Origin: Sulfolobus tengchongensis
GTDB taxonomy: Archaea > Thermoproteota > Thermoprotei_A > Sulfolobales > Sulfolobaceae
Reading direction: 5' to 3'
Assembly: GCF_036967215.1 (NCBI RefSeq)
Contig: NZ_CP146016.1
Location: forward strand, 2,109,337 to 2,173,336
Length of the DNA: 64,000 nucleotides
The notes under the pieces: model-generated
Told to the model about the DNA's origin: nothing
The model's database searches: none
The model's input: only the letters and a program-made list of their open reading frames with translations
Program-made: the position numbers and the translations under genes
Part shown: one piece after another, positions 1 through 9,129 of the stretch
How the letters are laid out: the number at the start of each line of letters is the position of its first letter
Numbering within the stretch: the stretch's first letter is position 1

Positions 1-525
1 GAAGACTATTGCGGCTAAGAGAAATTGATTAAAACCAAATGGAATATAACGTTTGAAAGTTGTTTAAAAAAGAGAAAATCAATTTATTAAAGCTAATTGC
101 ATAATGCAGCCAAGCTGAGATAGAGCAGAAACGTATAATATATTATTTCATACATGTCCACTGAGAGACGAACTGGAAGTCTTAATGTGAAAAACTGCAT
201 CAGTACCCAAGCATAAATATATGCCAGAATATTCGTTATACCACACCACCGCTCTCTTTAAATCCTTGGAGCTTTCGTTACATTAGTCATAGATAATGGA
301 TATGCGTCTGGACCATTAATATCAGTAATATTAAGTTTAAGGAATGTAACATTACCTACATTAATTAGCTCTGTATTTTCACTGCAAACATTATCTTAGG
401 TTTTTTTTAGAATTATTAAATAGAGGACCCATATGTTACCATAAGATATAAGGGATGAAATAAATGTAAAAATTACATAATAAATAATTTATACCTTCGT
501 GATGATATCATGACCCAATCTACCA
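1..525. other. Gene-poor, probably decayed DNA
   Basis: No intact gene is visible on either strand. One open stretch at about 283-399 (+) reads as a short hydrophobic peptide (begins LVIDNGYASGPLISV, ends at a TAG). It resembles a piece of a transporter helix pair, but it has no start and stops surround it. The rest is AT-rich with frequent stops in all frames. I read it as degraded coding or intergenic DNA, with low certainty. Confidence 0.3.
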
Positions 526-1275
526 TTAAATCCAAGAAGGATTAGACTTGTTAAGAAAGCTTAATAGTCCTTCTCTTGCCTCTTCACTTTGGACTTGAAC
601 TACAAGGTCGTCAAATGCTTTGTCAATGTATTGTCTAAATGGCCTTAGCATATTTCTTTTCACATATAATGTGGCGAAAGGTGCTGAAGACGAAATCTCC
701 TTCATTAAACCTTCTGTAGCCTTATCTAAGTTATCACTTACTATATGAACTAAACCCATTGATTTAGCTTCATCTGCATTAATTACCTCACCACTTATAG
801 CCAGCCTCTTAACGTTATTGTAACCTATTATGAAGGCGCCTATTGACGAGAGAACTGGAGGAAATAATCCAATTTTCACTCCTGGAGTGGCAAATTTAGC
901 GTTAGCCTCTGATACTACATAATCTGAGAGAAGCAATAATTCCATAGAAGCTCCATATGCTATCTTTTTTACTTGAGAAATCACTATCTTATTTAAGTCC
1001 AACATCTTATGAAAGATCTCCCTCATGTAAGTAAAGAAGGTTATAGCAAATTCACTATCATTTGTAGCCCTAATTAGTTCCCTAATATCCGCTCCAGCTC
1101 CGAAATTGTCCTCTCCTCTAATAATTAGGAATCTTTTATTTTTATTCTCATTAATTGATGAAAGAGTGTCTATCACCTCAGTCATAAATTTTACATTAAA
1201 CAAGTTATATTTATTTTCAGGCTGAAAGAATTTCAACAATATATATTTATCGTGCTCATAAACTTCTATAGGCAT
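526..1275 (-). CDS. Enoyl-CoA hydratase/isomerase family (crotonase) protein
   Basis: A 249-residue crotonase-fold protein expected to act on an acyl-CoA thioester in the cytoplasm. The first oxyanion-hole segment is GAGADIREL (about 59-67) and the second is YGASMELLLLSD (107-118), so the family assignment is good. Glu112 aligns with Glu144 of rat crotonase, but the position of the second catalytic Glu (Glu164 in rat) is Gly132 in TPGVKIGL. It is therefore unlikely to be a classical hydratase and may be an isomerase or another crotonase. It lies 30 nt downstream of a PadR regulator on the same strand, which suggests a two-gene operon. The substrate cannot be read from the sequence. Confidence 0.85.
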   Translation of the reverse strand: MPIEVYEHDKYILLKFFQPENKYNLFNVKFMTEVIDTLSSINENKNKRFLIIRGEDNFGAGADIRELIRATNDSEFAITFFTYMREIFHKMLDLNKIVISQVKKIAYGASMELLLLSDYVVSEANAKFATPGVKIGLFPPVLSSIGAFIIGYNNVKRLAISGEVINADEAKSMGLVHIVSDNLDKATEGLMKEISSSAPFATLYVKRNMLRPFRQYIDKAFDDLVVQVQSEEAREGLLSFLNKSNPSWI

Positions 1276-1305
1276 ATTATTAGAACTATTTACGAAAAGA
1301 AAAAC

Positions 1306-1701
1306 TTATTGTAAAACCTTATTTAACTCTTCTAAAATACCTTTCACTCTTTGCTTATCCTCACTACTTAACCTCTCTAAATTCTCTATTATATACCTAA
1401 CTGAAAATTCTAGTTGGGCTATAGCTTCCTTTATTTTATCTTCTTCTGACATAACTCCGACAACTTTCTTACCTTCCGGAGTTAGCTCATAATATTTTTT
1501 CCATCCATCAACCTTACTGATTCTTATTAAACCCTCAGACTCTAAAGCGTCTAAAGCGGGATACACTGAGCCAGGAGATGGTCTCCACATACCATAACTT
1601 ATCTTCTCGATCTCATCCATTATCTGAGCACCAGTCATGGGCCCTTTTGACAACACATACAATATAAGCCATTTTAACCCTCTTCGATGATGCCAGTGCA
1701 T
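1306..1701 (-). CDS. PadR-family transcriptional regulator
   Basis: A 131-residue winged-helix regulator of the PadR family. The N-terminal half carries the typical pattern LYVLSKGPMTGAQIMDEI, then WRPSPGSVYPALDALESEGL (about 40-59, the recognition helix and turn), then a wing ending in YYELTPEGKKV. The C-terminal part is helical and probably dimerises. It lies just upstream of the crotonase gene and is probably co-transcribed with it. PadR proteins usually repress their own operon or a neighbouring one. The ligand is unknown. Confidence 0.88.
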   Translation of the reverse strand: MHWHHRRGLKWLILYVLSKGPMTGAQIMDEIEKISYGMWRPSPGSVYPALDALESEGLIRISKVDGWKKYYELTPEGKKVVGVMSEEDKIKEAIAQLEFSVRYIIENLERLSSEDKQRVKGILEELNKVLQ

Positions 1702-1961
1702 AAATTCTCAATAACTATTTCTCTTTAACATTTATATAATCTGTTATTATTACTTCAACGGATAGTTCTAGTTAATTTTACAATTAATTGTATCAATACA
1801 TGTTAGTAAACTCTCAGGCTGTATTAATCATACTACTTTAATAGCTACTTTAGTTATCTTTTTTACCGAAATGAGATTTAACGTAATTCCAAAAATTTTG
1901 TCATAAGATTAAAAAGATATATGACTATTTTAACTTTTAATTATCAAAAAGAATAGAAAAA

Positions 1962-2351
1962 TTATAATGGCTTAAACTCCTTTTCAACTAACTGAGCCAT
2001 TTTATCTGCACAGTCCTTTATATCGCCAAGCATCTTAGATTTGAGCTCAGCATAATCCCTAGCCTTATATAAATATCTTGGTCTTCCTGCTTTATTACCT
2101 GGTTCTTTTATTCTCATTACTAATCCCATCTCGAGTAATTTATTTAAGCTTCTATTGATAGAGGCCTTGGAAAGTTTAAGATCGCTCTCTAATTCTTCAG
2201 TTCCCCTAGCATCACCTTTCATTAAAGCTAACAATACTGTTACATCAGTCTCTGATAAGCCATAGCAAAATGACAAAATATCTACAAGACCGGCATCCTT
2301 TCCAGATGGTAACTTTATTCTTGTACCCTCACTTAATTGCGTTTCAGACAT
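1962..2351 (-). CDS. Single-domain winged-helix transcriptional regulator
   Basis: A 129-residue basic protein with a MarR/TrmB-like winged helix. Helices around SETDVTVLLALMKGDARGTEELESDLKLSKASINRSLNKLLEMGLVMR (about 33-80) are followed by a wing containing GRPRYLYKA and a C-terminal dimerisation helix. Its size and form resemble small crenarchaeal regulators such as Sta1 and the Lrs14 group, but I cannot assign it to either by reading alone. It stands alone and is divergent from the Sso7c4-like gene, with a 249-nt AT-rich spacer between them that could hold promoters for both. Confidence 0.75.
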   Translation of the reverse strand: MSETQLSEGTRIKLPSGKDAGLVDILSFCYGLSETDVTVLLALMKGDARGTEELESDLKLSKASINRSLNKLLEMGLVMRIKEPGNKAGRPRYLYKARDYAELKSKMLGDIKDCADKMAQLVEKEFKPL

Positions 2352-2558
2352 TTATCTCACTAATAAAGAATCTAACAACTCACATATAAAAATTTTTTCC
2401 AACCACACTAAGGTAACTATTGAATCTATTAACCTCTTATGCAAGTATTATACAAAAATAAATAACCCCAAGTATTACTAATATTCTTTGGATATAAAGC
2501 ATTACTACATCATTCTCACTTATGTGCTACTATCTATTAATTACAGATCTGAGTAAGA

Positions 2559-2568
2559 TTTATATATT
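2559..2568 (+). promoter_or_regulatory. TATA box of the Sso7c4-like gene
   Basis: The sequence TTTATATATT is preceded by a purine-rich BRE-like GTAAGA. It lies about 33 nt before the ATG at 2601, which puts transcription start near 2590. A GGTGA motif at 2590-2594, just before the start codon, could serve as Shine-Dalgarno sequence. Confidence 0.55.
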
Positions 2569-2600
2569 AGACTAGTAATAGTGTATTATGGTGAATATAT

Positions 2601-2765
2601 ATGGCAGTAGAAGAAATAGTTAAAGTATCAAGAAACTATCAAGTAACAATACCTGCAAAGGTTAGACAAAAGTTCCAAATCAAAGAAGGAGATCTAGTTA
2701 AAGTGACTTACGATGAGAGTGAAGGAGTAGTAAAGATACAATTGCTTAAAGAACCTTGGAAGTAG
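2601..2765 (+). CDS. Sso7c4-like SpoVT/AbrB-fold DNA-binding protein
   Basis: A 54-residue protein starting MAVEEIVKVSRNYQVTIP with a swapped-hairpin AbrB fold. The pattern VSRNYQVTIPAKVRQKFQIKEGD is the classical AbrB/MazE-type DNA-binding signature. From memory it is nearly identical to Sso7c4 of S. solfataricus, whose solution structure placed it in the SpoVT-AbrB superfamily; such proteins act as dimeric chromatin or regulatory DNA binders. The start is fixed by the ATG after a GGTGA motif. A TatD gene begins 30 nt after the stop and is probably co-transcribed. Confidence 0.9.
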   Translation: MAVEEIVKVSRNYQVTIPAKVRQKFQIKEGDLVKVTYDESEGVVKIQLLKEPWK

Positions 2766-2794
2766 CTTTTTAACTACAATCTTTTTTCTATATT

Positions 2795-3535
2795 GTGTTA
2801 ATAGATTCTCATGCGCATATAGATACGAAAGAATTTGATATGGATAGAGAAATCATAATAAATGAGTGTGATATTTTAATAGTAAATGCTGGTGTTGACT
2901 TGGAAAGTAACTTAAAAACATTAGAGCTAGCAAGAAAATATAGAAATATAGTACCTGCAATAGGCTTTCATCCAGAATTTGTAAAAGATAAGGAAAATGA
3001 AGTAGAAAAATGTTTGGAACTCACAGAACATGGAAAAATAATAAGTGAGATAGGGCTAGATTATTTTTGGATAAAAGAAAGTGAATTTAGAAAAAAGCAG
3101 ATAGATATTTTACATAAGTTCCTTGAAAAAGCCGAGAAAGAAATGAAACCTGCAATAATACACATCAGGGGAGGAATGAAAGATTTCCTCGAAATAATAA
3201 AGTCGTATAAAGTTAAATTCGTTATACATAGCTTTGAAGGAAACGTAGCAACTGCTAACAAAATAATAGAGCTTGGAGGATATATATCAATTCCTCCTAT
3301 TATAGTGAGAGATAAGAATAGGCAAAACGTTGCTAAGGATATACCCATAGACTATATACTTACGGAAACAGACTCCCCGTTTATGTCTGCAGAAAAAATG
3401 AGCAGAAACAAACCATGTAATGTTAAAATAGTAATAAAAGAACTTAGCAATTTAAAAAAGATTGAGGAGAAAGAAATTGAAGATATCATATATAAGAATT
3501 TCCTACTTCTCCTCGGCAGTTCTACAGCACACTAG
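2795..3535 (+). CDS. TatD-family metal-dependent hydrolase
   Basis: A 246-residue TIM-barrel metallohydrolase. Metal-binding motifs appear in order: DSHAHID (HxH, residues 4-10), SEIGLDYFW (the Glu/Asp of the barrel), IIHIRGG (His), VIHSFEG (His) and LTETDSPF (the terminal Asp). These match TatD deoxyribonuclease-like enzymes, which are metal-dependent DNases implicated in DNA repair and degradation. The start is the GTG at 2795, which places the family's usual N-terminus right at the strand carrying HxH. The last 33 nt overlap the convergent 3' end of the small dox-linked gene. Confidence 0.85.
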   Translation: MLIDSHAHIDTKEFDMDREIIINECDILIVNAGVDLESNLKTLELARKYRNIVPAIGFHPEFVKDKENEVEKCLELTEHGKIISEIGLDYFWIKESEFRKKQIDILHKFLEKAEKEMKPAIIHIRGGMKDFLEIIKSYKVKFVIHSFEGNVATANKIIELGGYISIPPIIVRDKNRQNVAKDIPIDYILTETDSPFMSAEKMSRNKPCNVKIVIKELSNLKKIEEKEIEDIIYKNFLLLLGSSTAH

Positions 3536-3709
3536 CAGTACAGAGGAGATTATGAAACCTAAAGTTGGTATATAATATCTTGGCTCTGGCGCTAACCATG
3601 CAAGCATAGAAGAAGAGAAAATAGCCATTAGTAGCATTATAAGTGACAATCCTAATACTACCACACCACTAATTGCCATTGGCTTATCGATCTTATACAT
3701 ACTAACCAA
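3503..3709 (-). CDS. Small two-helix membrane protein at the end of the dox operon (DoxF-like position)
   Basis: A 68-residue protein with two predicted transmembrane helices, roughly residues 12-36 and 45-61, joined by the loop LAPEPRYY. It lies 86 nt downstream of the DoxE-like gene on the same strand. The Acidianus ambivalens dox operon also carries a further tiny hydrophobic ORF after doxE, so I infer the same role: an accessory of the terminal oxidase. No catalytic motif is visible. The 3' end overlaps tatD by 33 nt in antisense. Confidence 0.6.
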   Translation of the reverse strand: MVSMYKIDKPMAISGVVVLGLSLIMLLMAIFSSSMLAWLAPEPRYYIPTLGFIISSVLLVCCRTAEEK

Positions 3710-3795
3710 CCAATATATAATAATTAAATTTAGCTTAAAAAGTTTTACTCTGTATGAGAAAAATCAAAAATAATTAAAAAAAGAAATTACCTTAA

Positions 3796-3992
<197 letters not shown>

Positions 3993-3996
<4 letters not shown>

Positions 3997-5051
3997 CCCT
4001 GTTCAACCAAAATGGAACCCCATAAACCCATAACATAGCCAGTCTGCTCACCAGTCAACGTATTTGACATATCCATGAAATTATAATTGTAGTACACCGG
4101 AGTTATCAGACCATATAAATATGCCGGTGCGTTAGCATTAAAGGTTAATATAATTGTCTTATTATACTGTATTGGAACCTCTTTTACTAACGTAATTGAA
4201 CCATTCCACCACACAGCGTAAATCCCCACATATACGTTACTTACTGCATACGGAGTTCCATCAGCAGAGTAATTATACAGGAAATTATGATCTGAATGTG
4301 GCATTGGGATATACATATTTAGGGTAACAGTTGAATTTGCTAAAACTATGGCAGTTGGTCCTGGAACTGAGTTATTGAACAAAGCGTATTGATTAGCTAC
4401 TAGATTAATAACTGGAGATTTAGTAGTATTGTATAGTATAATGGGTGGATTATAGGGGTCGCCAACTAACATTGTAGCCTGGGCGAGATGTGTTTGTGTA
4501 ACATATTTGCTGACATCAATGGGGCTCATATATCCTTGATAGGGTATTACCAACAGTAAACCTACTTGGTAACTAAACCATGGACCATTATATTCACCAT
4601 TTAAAAATGCGAAGGCACCGGTTATATTTGGAACTACAACTGGTGCGTATTGTACAAGTCCAGGAACTATTTGAACATCGTCCACATGAGTGGCATAATC
4701 TGGAAAGTAAAAGTTAGCTGTTGCCTCACCAAACGGAGCATACATTGTTAGATTAATATACTCCCCAGGATGTGCAACCATAACATTATAATAAAGAGAA
4801 TTGCCTAGCTCATTTGAAGTGATACCGCCACCATTTTCTTTTATAGCAAAATAATACTGGTAAGAGTACAATGTTCCCTGAATAACTTTATCATTACTCA
4901 CAGCGGTTTGTGGAATTACCGTTCCAGCTTGCACAGATGAAGAATTACCGCCCACAGTAAATACTGAAGGTGCAGTAGCCCCAATAACTATTGCAAATAA
5001 TATAATAACGTATATAACCCAATAAAGCTCAAATTTCTCTTTCTTATCCAT
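3993..5051 (-). CDS. doxC: Terminal quinol oxidase subunit II-like, DoxC
   Basis: A 352-residue protein with one N-terminal membrane anchor (about 10-30, [20 protein letters not shown]) followed by a large extracytoplasmic domain rich in Asn, Tyr and Val, with many N-glycosylation-type NxS/T sites. No CuA cysteine pair is visible, as expected for a quinol rather than cytochrome c oxidase. It lies 13 nt downstream of doxB and overlaps doxE by 4 nt. Function is inferred from this gene order and from the resemblance to DoxC of Acidianus, the subunit II equivalent that helps pass electrons from caldariella quinol to the catalytic subunit. Confidence 0.8.
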
Positions 5052-5064
5052 AAACTTACACCTC

Positions 5065-6843
5065 CTATATCGACTTCATACCTTTAAGTGATCCAACAGC
5101 TGAAAAAATAATCCCAATTGTAAGAAGAATTATCCATATCCAAGTTTGAGTGGTATAGGCATCACCTGCAAACGCCAAAGTAAACGTACTAATTACAATT
5201 AATATAGCTCCAACAATAGCGATAGCTAACATAGAAGACAATCCCTTTTTACTGGAATTATGAGCTTTCATAAATTGCATTATGGAACCGAAGGAAACAT
5301 TGGAGGGCCATTCTAAACTCATGGCCACTGCACCTGCAATCTGCTGTAATGATAAACCTTCTAGTTTAATTAATCTGCCTTTAACTAATGTTAATACTAA
5401 ATTCAAGAACCAGACCATCGTTGATAACTCTGCTATGAGTGCACCTACAGTAGCTAACACCTCGGCATCAATCAATCCGGGAAACCTAGGATATATCTCA
5501 GCCCTTCTCACTACACCATAGAAACCTATTAATTCAAAACCTACTATTAAAAGCGTAGTACCTATCATATATCCCACGTAGTGTATCCACGCCATTCCTT
5601 TAGAGAACCACATTCTACCACTCATCATAGATATCATAATGTATAGTACTGCCCATGCCGCAGGCACTATAGAAAATAGTATCATTGCGTGGAAGTGACC
5701 CACAACCCAATCTGTATTATGGACAATTGCATCAAAACTTATCGTAGCGTTAGAAATACCAGTAACACCAGCTGCAATTGCGCCTGCAAATGAGGTTACG
5801 GTCCATGCTGTGATAATATTCCAGTTTACATTAGCACCTTTTGCAGTAGCCCATAAATTAAAGAAAGTCATCATTGATGGGATAACTACGGAATATGTTA
5901 ATACTTCTTGAAGGAATTTTAACGTTATAGGCAGATTAACCATGTACAAATGATGAATAGGAACGTTATTTGAAAATATTAAATATAGTAGGGCTGATAT
6001 TCTTCCCATCCTATCACTATATAACGGTTTATTAGCGAGCATTGGTATTAACAAGTATAAGGCACCAACAGCCGGAACCCAAGCCATATATACTATAGCA
6101 TGACCAAATATCCAGAAAGCTATCTGATTAGCTATTGGATCTAAACCAACTAAGTGATAAAATGCTAAAACGTCCCACACATCTGCTGCTGTGACGCCAG
6201 AGTACCCTATCATGAACATTAAAGTAACCATTAAGAAGAAAACTAGTGGCACTGGAAGTTTTTCTTTCATATTTTTACTAGCTAAGTAATAATGATAAAC
6301 AATCCAGAAACCATCTATATACGTAAAGGCATCTAGTAGAATCCATCCCCAGAAGAATAGAGGACTAACAACATATTGCGAATAACCGGGAATACCTAAA
6401 GGTGAAAGATAATACCAAATCGTGGCTGAAAAATAATTATCAAACCCAGCCGCTGGAATAATCAATATAGGACCTTCCATGAACATCATTGAAATATTAA
6501 TTAATATAAACCCAAGATTTAGCATCCATTTTGCTCTTGGTTCAATATTCAATAATTTTATAGTGAAATAGATAAATATAGCATAAATTACTTGCTGTGC
6601 GAAACCAAACAAGTCCCTTTCCGCATGTAATGTTATTCCGGCATAGTATTCTTGAGGAGTTAAAACGAGATTCGCGGAAAGACCCCAAGCAGCCTCATCT
6701 AATCTCACCATCAAGGAGTCTATGACTCCTAATAAGCCCCATATAACTCCTAAAACCAACATGGCCATTACAATCCTAGTAACCCAATCTTTGTCAAGTT
6801 GGAAAAGATCAACAATTACATCTTTTAATCCCATATCACTCAA
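5065..6843 (-). CDS. doxB: Heme-copper quinol oxidase catalytic subunit I, DoxB
   Basis: A 592-residue polytopic membrane protein of the heme-copper oxidase superfamily, which reduces O2 to water with quinol electrons and conserves energy as a proton gradient. Visible ligands: His73 (low-spin heme, HAERDLFG); His248 and Tyr252 in GHAIVYMAW (CuB ligand and the cross-linked Tyr position); His297-His298 (CuB pair, PIHHLY); and His383/His385 in VGHFHAMI (high-spin and low-spin heme). The HxxVY form in place of HPEVY is as expected for the divergent Dox/B-type group. It is first in the operon doxB-doxC-doxE-small ORF. Confidence 0.9.
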   Translation of the reverse strand: MSDMGLKDVIVDLFQLDKDWVTRIVMAMLVLGVIWGLLGVIDSLMVRLDEAAWGLSANLVLTPQEYYAGITLHAERDLFGFAQQVIYAIFIYFTIKLLNIEPRAKWMLNLGFILINISMMFMEGPILIIPAAGFDNYFSATIWYYLSPLGIPGYSQYVVSPLFFWGWILLDAFTYIDGFWIVYHYYLASKNMKEKLPVPLVFFLMVTLMFMIGYSGVTAADVWDVLAFYHLVGLDPIANQIAFWIFGHAIVYMAWVPAVGALYLLIPMLANKPLYSDRMGRISALLYLIFSNNVPIHHLYMVNLPITLKFLQEVLTYSVVIPSMMTFFNLWATAKGANVNWNIITAWTVTSFAGAIAAGVTGISNATISFDAIVHNTDWVVGHFHAMILFSIVPAAWAVLYIMISMMSGRMWFSKGMAWIHYVGYMIGTTLLIVGFELIGFYGVVRRAEIYPRFPGLIDAEVLATVGALIAELSTMVWFLNLVLTLVKGRLIKLEGLSLQQIAGAVAMSLEWPSNVSFGSIMQFMKAHNSSKKGLSSMLAIAIVGAILIVISTFTLAFAGDAYTTQTWIWIILLTIGIIFSAVGSLKGMKSI

Positions 6844-7154
6844 CTCTAACTATAAAAAGTTCTAGCTAACTTAAATATTTTTCTTATTAACTCTTTATAG
6901 GTTTATTTTAACAATGTTTATGGTTTATCTAGTTTACTGAATTAATTAAGTTTATTCTATCTTTTATGGAAAATGAATAAACTTATACTATTTCGGCAAA
7001 GATCCTAAACTTATTGGATTAATCAAAAACGCTTATTATACCTGAATAGTATATGTAAATCACCTAAAATAGTACAGAAGAAACTGCCACAATATATTAC
7101 ATATGAGGACATATACTGGATCCATCCCATAGTTAGAGGGAATAGAGTAAATCA
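6844..7154. other. Intergenic region with the dox promoter, otherwise empty
   Basis: No gene is visible. On the minus strand, AAATATTTAAG (6870-6880) sits about 27 nt before the doxB ATG at 6843, the right distance for a TATA box driving a nearly leaderless transcript. The rest up to the tRNA-Pro promoter is AT-rich without recognisable structure. Confidence 0.5.
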
Positions 7155-7162
7155 TTTATAGT
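7155..7162 (+). promoter_or_regulatory. TATA box of the tRNA-Pro gene
   Basis: TTTATAGT lies 25-32 nt upstream of the mature tRNA 5' end, the normal archaeal spacing. Confidence 0.5.
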
Positions 7163-7186
7163 ATAATTAATATCCATTTAATAGAA

Positions 7187-7262
7187 GGGGCCGTAGTCTA
7201 GCTTGGACCAGGACGCCAGGCTTGGGCCCTGGTGATCGCGGGTTCAAATCCCGCCGGCCCCA
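7187..7262 (+). tRNA. tRNA-Pro (anticodon TGG)
   Basis: A complete cloverleaf. The acceptor stem GGGGCCG pairs with CGGCCCC, followed by discriminator A. The anticodon stem CCAGG (7216-7220) pairs with CCTGG (7228-7232) and encloses the loop CTTGGGC, giving anticodon TGG at 7223-7225. The T arm is GCGGG-TTCAAAT-CCCGC. No intron is present and no CCA is encoded. Confidence 0.95.
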
Positions 7263-7571
7263 TCTGATCATTAATGAATAAACTTTAGTAAAAATACACC
7301 TTTTTAGAGAAGGAAATTATCTTATTCATGTTACCAAATTTGACGTGGATTATTTGTAGTGTTATAATAAAGATTTAAAAATACTTCTAAATTTTTTAGA
7401 GTATAATAGTTAAGTGCTTATCTAAAATCTTCATAATGAGATTGAAAATGTAAAAATTTTATCTATTTTAGAGCCTGATACGATGATTAAACATCGTCTG
7501 AAAACGGCTAGATGCTGGCACAAAAACCTCTTACTGAACGGAAAAATCATTATAATTTCAGTTAAATAATA
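7263..7571. other. Intergenic region with a possible small RNA or structured leader
   Basis: No protein gene is visible. A compact hairpin at 7480-7497 (stem ACGATG/CATCGT, loop ATTAAA) is followed by CTGA at 7498-7501 and a second CTGA at 7534-7537. This superficially recalls box C/D sRNAs, but the first spacer is only about 8 nt and the C' box is poor. It may instead be the 5' leader of the next gene. A TATA-like AAAATTTTATC at about 7452-7462 would place a start near 7485. Confidence 0.3.
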
Positions 7572-8015
7572 ATGATTATGACTAGAGATTCCATATCATA
7601 TCATGTTTTGCAAGCTTTAAGAAGGATTCGAGTTGCGACTTTTTATCTTGAAAGTGGGATGATTGACGAAGCTAAGAAAGAAGCGTTAAAGTCATGGAGA
7701 CAAATTATGTCATCACTTTTGATAATGAACCTTTATAAAGAAGAATTAAAGCTTTCATCATATAATGTACCAAGATCTAAAATCTTCAGTGTATCAAAAT
7801 CGCTTGAAGATAAAGGATACAACGATTTAGTCGAAATATCAGCAATTTATTTTTCTCTTCTACAAGATATTCCACAAAGCGAAATAAAGATCTTAATAAT
7901 TAAACTAATTGAAGATGAGATGAACCACATTAGAGAATGGTTTAAATCAACATGGAACCAAAAATTAGAATCCGAATTTATCGATACAACTAGCTCGTTA
8001 AAGAATGTCTTATAA
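7572..8015 (+). CDS. PaREP1-like helical protein
   Basis: A 147-residue, wholly helical protein. The N-terminal pattern LRRIRVATFYLESGMIDEAKKEALKSWRQIMSSLL (about 16-50) resembles the PaREP1 family of crenarchaeal proteins, whose helical-bundle fold has been related to HEPN domains. No RNase Rx4-6H motif is obvious, so a HEPN nuclease role is not supported. The start may be the ATG at 7572 or the one at 7578. It stands alone between two tRNA genes, a place where accessory DNA often enters. The role is unknown. Confidence 0.55.
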   Translation: MIMTRDSISYHVLQALRRIRVATFYLESGMIDEAKKEALKSWRQIMSSLLIMNLYKEELKLSSYNVPRSKIFSVSKSLEDKGYNDLVEISAIYFSLLQDIPQSEIKILIIKLIEDEMNHIREWFKSTWNQKLESEFIDTTSSLKNVL

Positions 8016-8044
8016 GATTTTGCTTTATGGTGCCGGAAGATAAC

Positions 8045-8052
8045 TTTTTAAT
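8045..8052 (+). promoter_or_regulatory. TATA box of the tRNA-Asn gene
   Basis: TTTTTAAT lies 24-31 nt before the tRNA 5' end. Confidence 0.45.
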
Positions 8053-8075
8053 CGATTGTTAGTATTTTTATTTGT

Positions 8076-8162
8076 GCCGGAGTAGCTCAGTCGGCAGAGC
8101 GCCCGGCTGTTAAGCCGGGTGCAGAAACCGGGTGGTCGGAGGTTCGAGTCCTCCCTCCGGCG
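8076..8162 (+). tRNA. tRNA-Asn (anticodon GTT) with 14-nt intron
   Basis: The acceptor GCCGGAG pairs with CTCCGGC, with discriminator G. The anticodon stem CCCGG (8102-8106) pairs with CCGGG (8128-8132). The loop reads CTGTTA, then an intron (8113-8126, AGCCGGGTGCAGAA), then A. Anticodon GTT is at 8109-8111 and the intron follows position 37, the canonical archaeal site cut by the splicing endonuclease. The intron itself contains GCCGGG, which can pair with the 5' anticodon stem and so form the bulge-helix-bulge substrate. The T arm GGAGG-TTCGAGT-CCTCC is intact. Confidence 0.93.
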
Positions 8163-8494
8163 CTATTGTCTGTTGCGTTAATTAAGATATATTAACACAT
8201 ATCGTTAGCTTATTCTCTTGAGAGTAAAGATTAGGTCAATACTTTAGAAATATAGCGTAGGCTATAACTATGAGATAGCGGAAGTCAAGCTAACAACTTT
8301 GAATGCAGAGATCTTTCTATAGTAACTTACCGGAAATGCAATGTATATATCTTTATAATCTACTGTTAGTATTTCAAAATTAAAAATTTTTGAAATTATT
8401 TATCATCCAAATTCCTTCTACAAATTAATGTGCTACTAACCAATAATGTCCAGATTCAAATAGTCAAATCCACAAATGATCCATAAAGATAACT
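8163..8494. other. Intergenic region, nothing recognised
   Basis: About 330 nt of AT-rich DNA with stops in every frame. I see no gene, repeat or structured RNA here apart from the SRP RNA promoter at its end. Confidence 0.4.
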
Positions 8495-8495
8495 C

Positions 8496-8503
8496 TTAAA
8501 TAA
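8496..8503 (+). promoter_or_regulatory. TATA box of the SRP RNA gene
   Basis: TTAAATAA is preceded by CTC and lies about 26 nt before the inferred RNA 5' end. Confidence 0.5.
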
Positions 8504-8523
8504 ATCAAAAATACAGTATATAG

Positions 8524-8838
8524 ATGGGGTCAGGGAGGGTGGGGGGTCTCGCCATCCCCTGTGACCCGTACGGCGTAAAGCGGGCACCAGTAACCTCTAT
8601 CCTATGGTATCTCCTATCTGTAGGTCCTAGCGGATCAATGAAGGCTGCCCAGTGGGGCTTGGCGGTCGTGGGCTCCTTCTCCGGAGGGAGAAGGAGTACC
8701 ACGTTAACTGGGGGAATCGGTCAGGCCCGGAAGGGAGCAGCCGTGCCCGGACGCCAGCGTTCACTGGTCTACAGCCTGAGTGAAGCTGGGGTTAAACCTA
8801 CAGATAGGTAGGCCATGGGATAGGGGAGCTGACCCCGT
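8524..8838 (+). ncRNA. ffs: Signal recognition particle 7S RNA
   Basis: A GC-rich block of about 315 nt in an AT-rich surround. The ends pair: GGGGTCAG at 8526-8533 with CTGACCCC at 8829-8836, forming helix 1 and closing the archaeal molecule. Helix 8 carries the conserved SRP54-binding motif GGTCAGGCCCGGAAGGGAGCAGCC (about 8719-8742) with its GGAAG and AGCAG elements. Length matches archaeal 7S RNA. It directs ribosomes making membrane or secreted proteins to the translocon with SRP19 and SRP54. Open frames across it on both strands are artefacts of its GC content. Confidence 0.95.
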
Positions 8839-8876
8839 AAAGAATAAAAGGGTAAGTGATACATAATTTAAGTAGT

Positions 8877-8961
<85 letters not shown>

Positions 8962-8964
8962 CTT

Positions 8965-8980
8965 GGGGGGAATACCCCCC
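8965..8980 (+). terminator. Perfect G6-AATA-C6 hairpin after tRNA-Ser
   Basis: Six G residues, AATA, then six C residues form a perfect 6-bp GC stem with a tetraloop 3 nt after the tRNA, followed by a T-rich tract. It may end or help trim the tRNA transcript. It also lies inside the integrase-like reading frame (encoding GGIPP), so it may simply be inherited from the element. Confidence 0.4.
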
Positions 8981-9129
8981 TTCAATTTCCAATTTAGTTT
9001 TTCATGAAGTCCTTTGATGTCATTCAGAGGTATAAATTTCTTTATCTTATTACTTGCATCCCCCTTCTCATCCTCATAATCATTAATTACTACAAAATGT
9101 CTTCCTGCATTTTCACTTAAATCGCTACG

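Noticed and set aside
7480-7537. Box C/D sRNA call
   Set aside because: The C box has a mismatch, the first guide spacer is only about 8 nt and the C' box is poor, so I keep it only as a low-confidence RNA candidate.
7572-8015. HEPN ribonuclease or toxin
   Set aside because: The helical pattern fits PaREP1, but no Rx4-6H catalytic motif and no nucleotidyltransferase partner lie next to it.
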